From: Brevundimonas sp.
Lineage (GTDB): Bacteria; Pseudomonadota; Alphaproteobacteria; Caulobacterales; Caulobacteraceae
Assembly (NCBI GenBank): GCA_022712235.1
Contig: JALAGW010000056.1
Coordinates: 1-9,314, forward strand
DNA: 9,314 nucleotides
Reading direction: 5' to 3'
Shown one piece after another: positions 5,214-9,314 of the stretch (positions are counted from its first letter, which is position 1; every line of letters starts with the position of its first letter). Both the position numbers and the translations under genes were made by a program. Under the pieces are notes generated by a model. That model was not told where the DNA came from. It saw only the letters and a list, made by a program, of their open reading frames with translations, and searched no databases.

Positions 5214-5708
5214 TTGTACGCTCAACGCACCACCTCGACCGCATCCCGCCCTCGTCAGGGCTTCAACCGTCCTGGCCCTGTGCGACTGCGCATGGCCCTG
5301 ATCATGCGCAGTCGCATGGATTTCGGCCCGCTGGGCGACATGGAGACCGCGCTGCGCTTTGACGGCGTGTCCCTGGCCCCGATCTCGACCGGCGACGCCA
5401 GTCTGGTCAGCGGCGGCATGACCGTGCTGGCGACCGCGACGGCGGACGACATCAGCAGCGGACGGGTCAAGGGCGTGGTGGTTCCGGGCGGCGCGGCGGA
5501 TGAGGCGGGCGTGGCGCAAGTCAAGGCGCTGCTGGCGTTGAGCCAGACGCAAGGCCTGCCGGTTCTGGCCTTTGGCGAGGGCGTGACCCTGGCGGCTGAA
5601 GGCTATGGCGTGGCGGCGGATGCGCCGGGTGCGATCTTCCAGAACGGCAAGGTCACGCTGATCAACGACCGTTCGGAACTGTCGGCGGCCGTCGCAACGA
5701 TTTCCTGA
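5214..5708 (+). CDS. DJ-1/PfpI-like protein lacking the nucleophile cysteine
   Basis: The 164-residue product has a flavodoxin-like core of the DJ-1/PfpI type. VKGVVVPGG (85-93) matches the VPGG strand-loop, followed by a helix (AGVAQVKALLALSQTQG, 98-114), then PVLAFGEGVTLAAEGYG (116-132), which lines up with the nucleophile elbow of DJ-1 (AAICAGPTALLAHEIGFG). In that alignment the catalytic Cys is Gly121, and no other cysteine occurs in the protein, so protease, deglycase or glyoxalase chemistry is unlikely. A basic N-terminal extension (about 1-35, rich in Arg, Ser, Pro) precedes the fold. The segment matching the N-terminal strand and acidic helix of DJ-1 is short or diverged, so the fold may be incomplete. 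Start at TTG rests on the AAGGAG site. Likely a regulatory, binding or scaffold protein; function unknown. Its stop codon directly abuts the stop of the convergent methyltransferase gene. Confidence 0.8.
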   Translation: MYAQRTTSTASRPRQGFNRPGPVRLRMALIMRSRMDFGPLGDMETALRFDGVSLAPISTGDASLVSGGMTVLATATADDISSGRVKGVVVPGGAADEAGVAQVKALLALSQTQGLPVLAFGEGVTLAAEGYGVAADAPGAIFQNGKVTLINDRSELSAAVATIS

Positions 5709-6344
5709 TCAGGTCCGCCTGAACAGCAAGCTGATGTTGTTGGCGGGCATGTCCGCCCGCAACGTCAGCGTCAGGCCGTGCGCCTTGGCCAGGGCTGTGA
5801 CCGCGTCCCGGTCGCGCAGGCCCCAGGCCGGATCTCGGGCCTGCAGGCTGGCGTCGAAGGCTGCGTTGGACGGGGCCAGCGGAACCTCGGTCTCGCGATA
5901 GGGGCCATAGAGATAGAGCAGGCCGCCGGGGCGGGGCAGGGCGCGTTCGGCCAGCTTCATCAGTCCTTCGGTCGCCGCCCAGGGGCTGATGTGGACCATG
6001 TTGATGCAGACGACGGCGTCGAACTGCGCCTCGGGCCAGGTCGCCTCGTCCAGACAATCCAGCGCCAGAGGGGCTTGAAGCCGTCCCGTTCCCGCCTCGG
6101 CGGCCCAGGCGGCGATGCTGGCGCGCGCGTCCGCGCTGGGATCGCTGGGGGTCCAGTCCAGACTGGGCAGGGCGCCGGAAAAGAAGACTGCGTGCTGGCC
6201 CGAGCCGGAGGCGATTTCCAGAACCCGCCCGCTTTTCGGCAGATGGGCGCGCAGCAGGCGCAGGATCGGTTCTGCATTGCGAAGCGAGGCCGGAGAGGCC
6301 AAGGCCCCGTCAGGACGGGCGGTCAGGGTGTCCATGGTGCGCAT
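5709..6344 (-). CDS. DUF938 family SAM-dependent methyltransferase-like protein
   Basis: The 211-residue product is a class I methyltransferase fold of the DUF938 family (PF06080, from memory; related to eukaryotic METTL26). Seen: SPASLRNAEPIL (17-28), the family's N-terminal RN-EPIL block; motif I VLEIASGSGQH (41-51), where SAM binds; SDPS (67-70) at the motif II acidic position; ALDCLD (94-99); and CINMVHISPW (113-122), the characteristic DUF938 signature at motif IV. The C-terminal LYGPYRE (145-151) and NNISLLFRR (202-210) also fit. Substrate unknown. ATG at 6344 is used; ATG at 6335 would drop three residues. Neither has a clear ribosome binding site. It is transcribed away from pckG and toward the DJ-1-like gene with no intervening base between stop codons. 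Confidence 0.92.
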   Translation of the reverse strand: MRTMDTLTARPDGALASPASLRNAEPILRLLRAHLPKSGRVLEIASGSGQHAVFFSGALPSLDWTPSDPSADARASIAAWAAEAGTGRLQAPLALDCLDEATWPEAQFDAVVCINMVHISPWAATEGLMKLAERALPRPGGLLYLYGPYRETEVPLAPSNAAFDASLQARDPAWGLRDRDAVTALAKAHGLTLTLRADMPANNISLLFRRT

Positions 6345-6389
6345 CCGGTTGTCGTACCGCCGCTCGGCGCGACGGGCGACCGGAAAACA

Positions 6390-6404
6390 TGCTGCGATGC
6401 AGCA
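6390..6404. promoter_or_regulatory. Possible PhaR-type operator (CTGC-N3-GCAG)
   Basis: TGCTGC-GAT-GCAGCA is a perfect 6-bp-arm inverted repeat. Its core CTGC-N3-GCAG (6392-6401) has the form published for PhaR, the repressor that releases DNA when polyhydroxybutyrate is present, in Rhodobacter sphaeroides. It sits 147 bases before pckG and just downstream of a TAAAAT element facing the DUF938 gene. PhaR control is inference. The stem is followed by ATTTTATT on the plus strand, so a small terminator is the alternative, but no plus-strand gene ends here. Confidence 0.4.
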
Positions 6405-6536
6405 ATTTTATTCCGTGCAGCGTGAATTCCGGCAACGGTTGACCTTGCGTCGTCTCCGGTGGCATTGCGCCTGTAACAGGGCGTGATCTGCGCCCGACTC
6501 GTCACGACGGCGTCAGATCGTCGGGCGGCACGGTTC

Positions 6537-6541
6537 AGGAG
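6537..6541 (+). promoter_or_regulatory. Ribosome binding site supporting the GTG start of pckG
   Basis: AGGAG lies 9 bases before GTG at 6551. No in-frame ATG with a better site exists nearby; the next Met would remove the conserved N-terminal domain. Confidence 0.65.
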
Positions 6542-6550
6542 ACCATTACT

Positions 6551-8401
6551 GTGACTGCAGACGTATTGATTCCCGGACTCTATCCGGCGCCCACCGAACA
6601 CAAGGGTCTGGTCGCCTGGGTTGCCCAGATCGCGGCCCTGACCAAGCCGGACAGGGTCCATTGGTGCGACGGCTCCGAAGCCGAAAAATCGACCATCATC
6701 GCCGACCTGATCGGCAAGGGCACGCTGAAGGAACTGGACCAGTCCAAGCGCCCCGGCTGCTACTACGCCGCCTCGGACCCCAAGGATGTGGCCCGTGTCG
6801 AAAGCCGCACCTTCATCTGCTCGGAAGACGAGGCCGACGCCGGCCCGACCAACAACTGGGCTGACCCGATCGAGATGCGCGATCGTCTGGGCGGTCTGTT
6901 CGACGGCTGCATGAAGGGCCGGACGATGTATGTCGTGCCCTTCTGCATGGGCCCGCTGGGCTCCAAGATCTCCGCCCTGGGCGTCGAGATCACCGACAGC
7001 GGCTATGTCGCCGTGTCGATGGGCGTCATGACCCGCATGGGCAAGGGCGCATTGGACATGCTGGGCGCCGACGGCGTCTTCGTGCCCGCCGTTCACACCC
7101 TGGGCGCGCCCCTGGCGGAAGGTCAGGCCGACGTGGCGTGGCCCTGCAACGACGACAAGTGGATCGTCCACTTCCCCGAAACGCGCGAAATCTGGTCTTA
7201 CGGCTCGGGCTACGGCGGCAACGCCCTGCTGGGCAAGAAGTGCTACGCCCTGCGCATCGCCTCGATCATGGCCCGCGACGAGGGCTGGCTGGCCGAGCAC
7301 ATGCTGATCCTCAAGCTGACCAGCCCCGAGGGCGTGTCGAAATACGTGGCCGCCGCCTTCCCGAGCGCCTGCGGCAAGACCAACTTGGCCATGCTGCAGC
7401 CGGCGCTGGACGGCTGGAAGGCCGAGACGGTCGGCGACGACATCGCCTGGATGCGCTTCGGCGACGACGGCCGCCTCTACGCCGTGAACCCGGAAGCGGG
7501 CTTCTTCGGCGTGGCGCCGGGCACCAGCCGCAACACCAACCACAACGCGCTCGAGACCCTGGCGAAGAACACCATCTTCACCAACGTCGCCCTGACCGCT
7601 GACGGCGACGTCTGGTGGGAAGGCCTGACCAAGGAAGCGCCCGCGGGTCTGACCAACTGGAAGGGCCAGCCGCACGATCCGGCCTCGGGCGAGCCCGCCG
7701 CTCACCCCAACGCCCGCTTCGCCGCCCCCGCCGGTCAGTGCCCGGCCATCGCGCCCGAGTGGGAAGACCCGGCGGGCGTGCCGATCGACGCCATCCTGTT
7801 CGGCGGTCGTCGCGCCTCGGCCGTGCCGCTGGTGACGGAAGCCTTCGACTGGGAGCACGGCGTCTTCATGGGCTCGACCGTGGCCTCGGAAGGCACCGCC
7901 GCCGCCGAGAACAAGGTCGGCGAGCTGCGTCGCGATCCGTTCGCCATGCTGCCCTTCTGCGGCTACAATATGGGCGACTACTTCGGTCACTGGCTGAAGA
8001 TGGGCGAGAAGGCCGATGCCTCGAAGCTGCCGCGCCTCTTCTTCGTCAACTGGTTCCGCAAGAACGACGAAGGCAAGTTCGTCTGGCCGGGCTTCGGCGA
8101 CAACGCCCGCGTCCTGAAGTGGATCGTCGAGCGTCTGGATGGCCAGGCCGAGGCCGTGGACACCCCGGTCGGCCGCCTGCCGACCAAGGCTTCGCTGGAC
8201 CTGTCGGGCCTGAACCTCTCGGACGCCGACCTGCAGATCCTGCTGGACGTCGACGCCGAGGTCTGGACCGAGGAAGCGGCCCTGATCCCCGCCTTCTACG
8301 AGAAGTTCGGCGACCGCCTGCCCAAGGCCCTGTGGGGCCAGCACGCGGCCCTGACCAAACGTCTGGAAGAGGCTCGCGCCGCCAAGCTGGCCGCCGAGTA
8401 A
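6551..8401 (+). CDS. pckG: Phosphoenolpyruvate carboxykinase (GTP)
   Basis: The 616-residue product converts oxaloacetate and GTP to phosphoenolpyruvate, GDP and CO2, the entry step of gluconeogenesis from TCA-cycle carbon, in the cytoplasm. It is the GTP-type enzyme (EC 4.1.1.32), not the shorter ATP-type. Motifs: substrate-binding ESRTFICS (84-91) with R86; TNNWADP (100-106); P-loop FPSACGKTNLAML with the hyper-reactive C274 and K276; metal/nucleotide motif GDDIAWM with D296/D297; NPEAGFFGVAPGT; GGRR; and the guanine-side segment NWFRKNDEGKF starting near residue 500. Length is normal and the frame is intact. It starts at GTG with AGGAG 9 bases before. Codon choice is very strongly C/G-ending, as expected for a highly expressed gene. 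The FAD oxidase gene follows after 47 bases without an evident terminator, so co-transcription is possible. A possible PhaR site lies upstream. Confidence 0.97.
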   Translation: MTADVLIPGLYPAPTEHKGLVAWVAQIAALTKPDRVHWCDGSEAEKSTIIADLIGKGTLKELDQSKRPGCYYAASDPKDVARVESRTFICSEDEADAGPTNNWADPIEMRDRLGGLFDGCMKGRTMYVVPFCMGPLGSKISALGVEITDSGYVAVSMGVMTRMGKGALDMLGADGVFVPAVHTLGAPLAEGQADVAWPCNDDKWIVHFPETREIWSYGSGYGGNALLGKKCYALRIASIMARDEGWLAEHMLILKLTSPEGVSKYVAAAFPSACGKTNLAMLQPALDGWKAETVGDDIAWMRFGDDGRLYAVNPEAGFFGVAPGTSRNTNHNALETLAKNTIFTNVALTADGDVWWEGLTKEAPAGLTNWKGQPHDPASGEPAAHPNARFAAPAGQCPAIAPEWEDPAGVPIDAILFGGRRASAVPLVTEAFDWEHGVFMGSTVASEGTAAAENKVGELRRDPFAMLPFCGYNMGDYFGHWLKMGEKADASKLPRLFFVNWFRKNDEGKFVWPGFGDNARVLKWIVERLDGQAEAVDTPVGRLPTKASLDLSGLNLSDADLQILLDVDAEVWTEEAALIPAFYEKFGDRLPKALWGQHAALTKRLEEARAAKLAAE

Positions 8402-8437
8402 GACAAAAGCCGGTTGAAATCGGGGCGCGGGAGGTCG

Positions 8438-8442
8438 AAGGA
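8438..8442 (+). promoter_or_regulatory. Ribosome binding site supporting the GTG start at 8449
   Basis: AAGGA lies 6 bases before GTG 8449-8451; a second purine-rich stretch GGGAGG (8429-8434) is too far to use. No ATG occurs in frame before the FAD-binding motif, so GTG is the likely start. Confidence 0.65.
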
Positions 8443-8448
8443 CAGCCC

Positions 8449-9314
8449 GTGCCCCTTTTCAATTCTCAAGACATCCTGGTGGTCGGCGCGGGCGTTCTGG
8501 GCCTGTGTGCGGCGGCGGAACTGGCCCGGCGCGGCCATGCCGTGACCGTGGTCGATCCCGGCGGTTTGAACGCCTCGGCCGTCGCGGCGGGGATGATCGC
8601 CCCGGCCATGGAAGCCGCGATCGACGACCTGAGCCCGGATCATGCCGCCCTGCTGCGGCGCGCCCGCGACGCCTGGAGCGATTTCGCGGCGGCGACGGGC
8701 GTCCGGCTGGATCGCCACCCGGCCGAGTGGCGCGGGGGGAACGTCGAAGTCTTGGCCGGGCGGTTGGCCGCCCTGGGCTTTGAGCACGCCTACGACCGAG
8801 AAGCCGGGCGGCTGACGACAAACGAAGACTGGAAGGTCGAACCGGCGCAGGCTCTGGCGGCGATGAGTCGTGACGTGCGGGTGCTGGAAGGCCGCGCGAC
8901 GGGCCTGTCGCTGTCGAACGAGGGCTGGCGCGTCGAGACCACGGCGGGGCCGGTCGAGGTCGATCAGGTCGTGCTGGCGACCGGGGCGGCTGAGGCGATG
9001 GCGGGACTGCCGGAAGAGGCGGTGCGCCTGCTGGCCCTGATCGCGCCGATCCGGGGGCAGATCGGTCTGGTGAGCGAGCGGCTGGTCGAACACGTCGTGC
9101 GCGGGCCCGGCGCCTATGTCGCGCCTATGGGGGCGGGCTGCGTGATCGGGGCCACGATGGAGGCGGGCGAGCGGTCGCTGACGCCCGATCCCGAGCGCTG
9201 CGCCCAGATGCTCGACGCCGCATGGGCGGTGCTGGGCCAGCCGCCGCGCCCGCTGACAATCGAATGGCGCGCGGGCGTGCGCGGCGCCACGCCTGACGGC
9301 CTGCCGATGGCGGG
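8449..9314 (+). CDS. ThiO-like FAD-dependent amine oxidase (glycine oxidase family), 3' end outside window
   Basis: An uninterrupted frame of 288 codons runs off the right edge. The N-terminus has the FAD-binding Rossmann motif VVGAGVLGLCAAAELARRG (11-29) ending in D36 (VVDPGG), which binds the adenosine ribose. ASAVAAGMIAPAME (42-55), PIRGQIGLV (200-208) and GATMEAGE (234-241) match the ThiO/glycine oxidase subgroup of the DAAO superfamily, and AGVRGATPDGLPMA near the right edge matches the conserved AGLRPxTPDGLP block. ThiO oxidises glycine to the imine used for the thiazole of thiamine. Other members oxidise D-amino acids or sarcosine, so the substrate is not certain. Whether thiS/thiG follow lies outside the window; their presence would settle it. 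There is no room for a TPP riboswitch in the 47 bases after pckG. Confidence 0.85.
   Translation, partial: MPLFNSQDILVVGAGVLGLCAAAELARRGHAVTVVDPGGLNASAVAAGMIAPAMEAAIDDLSPDHAALLRRARDAWSDFAAATGVRLDRHPAEWRGGNVEVLAGRLAALGFEHAYDREAGRLTTNEDWKVEPAQALAAMSRDVRVLEGRATGLSLSNEGWRVETTAGPVEVDQVVLATGAAEAMAGLPEEAVRLLALIAPIRGQIGLVSERLVEHVVRGPGAYVAPMGAGCVIGATMEAGERSLTPDPERCAQMLDAAWAVLGQPPRPLTIEWRAGVRGATPDGLPMA

Larger units (their letters stand above)
6345..6550. other. Divergent spacer between the DUF938 gene and pckG
   Basis: Both neighbours start from this spacer. It holds the palindrome at 6390-6404 with, next to it, TAAAAT on the minus strand (6410-6405), a fair -10 for the DUF938 gene but with only a poorly spaced TTGCCG upstream. 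On the plus strand TTGACC (6439-6444) is a good -35, but the bases 16-18 further on give no good -10, so the pckG promoter is not fixed. A short inverted repeat CCTGT-A-ACAGG (6470-6480) and one GANTC (6496-6500) lie nearer pckG. Confidence 0.5.

Noticed and set aside
6390..6412. The stem TGCTGC-GAT-GCAGCA followed by ATTTTATT as a rho-independent terminator
   Set aside because: No plus-strand gene ends upstream and the T-run is interrupted; an operator is the better reading.
6323..8344. A 673-codon open frame on the minus strand
   Set aside because: It lies opposite pckG, whose motifs are complete. Long antisense frames are usual in C/G-ending codon genes, and the translation shows no recognisable domain.

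Overview
The window looks like chromosomal DNA of a high-GC alphaproteobacterium of the order Caulobacterales, most likely Brevundimonas or a close relative. The reasons are: a lipoprotein family named after Caulobacter loci at the left edge; the gene run pseudouridine synthase - HAD phosphatase - ATP12 chaperone, which is common in alphaproteobacteria; a GTP-type PEP carboxykinase; and promoter elements resembling the Caulobacter housekeeping consensus. The genus is an inference from the sequence alone. I see no tRNA, rRNA, CRISPR array, insertion sequence or phage gene.

Layout. Positions 2-418 hold the 3' end of a CC0125/CC1285-type lipoprotein gene. Positions 467-3304 form a tight forward operon: crcB (fluoride channel), an RluA-family pseudouridine synthase, an HAD phosphatase and an ATP12-family F1-ATPase assembly chaperone. 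The first three genes are joined by ATGA stop/start overlaps. Directly after it, and overlapping the ATP12 stop codon, three inverted repeats of the type CTTTCC-N5-GGAAAG (3302-3375) lie over a candidate promoter. That promoter drives a two-gene unit, a four-helix membrane protein (3385-3834) coupled by ATGA to a small winged-helix regulator (3831-4130). This is the most interesting part of the window: a compact, probably self-regulated membrane-protein/repressor module with an operator array that can be read by eye.

Positions 4135-4902 (minus strand) encode an RsuA/RluF-type pseudouridine synthase. A 311-base divergent spacer with promoters for both sides follows. The plus-strand gene at 5214-5708 starts with TTG behind a strong ribosome binding site and encodes a DJ-1/PfpI-like protein whose nucleophile cysteine is replaced by glycine. 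Its stop codon abuts that of a convergent DUF938 methyltransferase gene (5709-6344, minus).

The right part is central metabolism: pckG (6551-8401), with an upstream CTGC-N3-GCAG palindrome that matches the published PhaR (PHB-responsive repressor) site form, followed after 47 bases by a ThiO-like FAD amine oxidase gene that runs off the end. Most of the window is ordinary housekeeping sequence; the accessory signals are the operator-controlled module, the cysteine-less DJ-1-like protein with its long leader, and the possible PhaR site.
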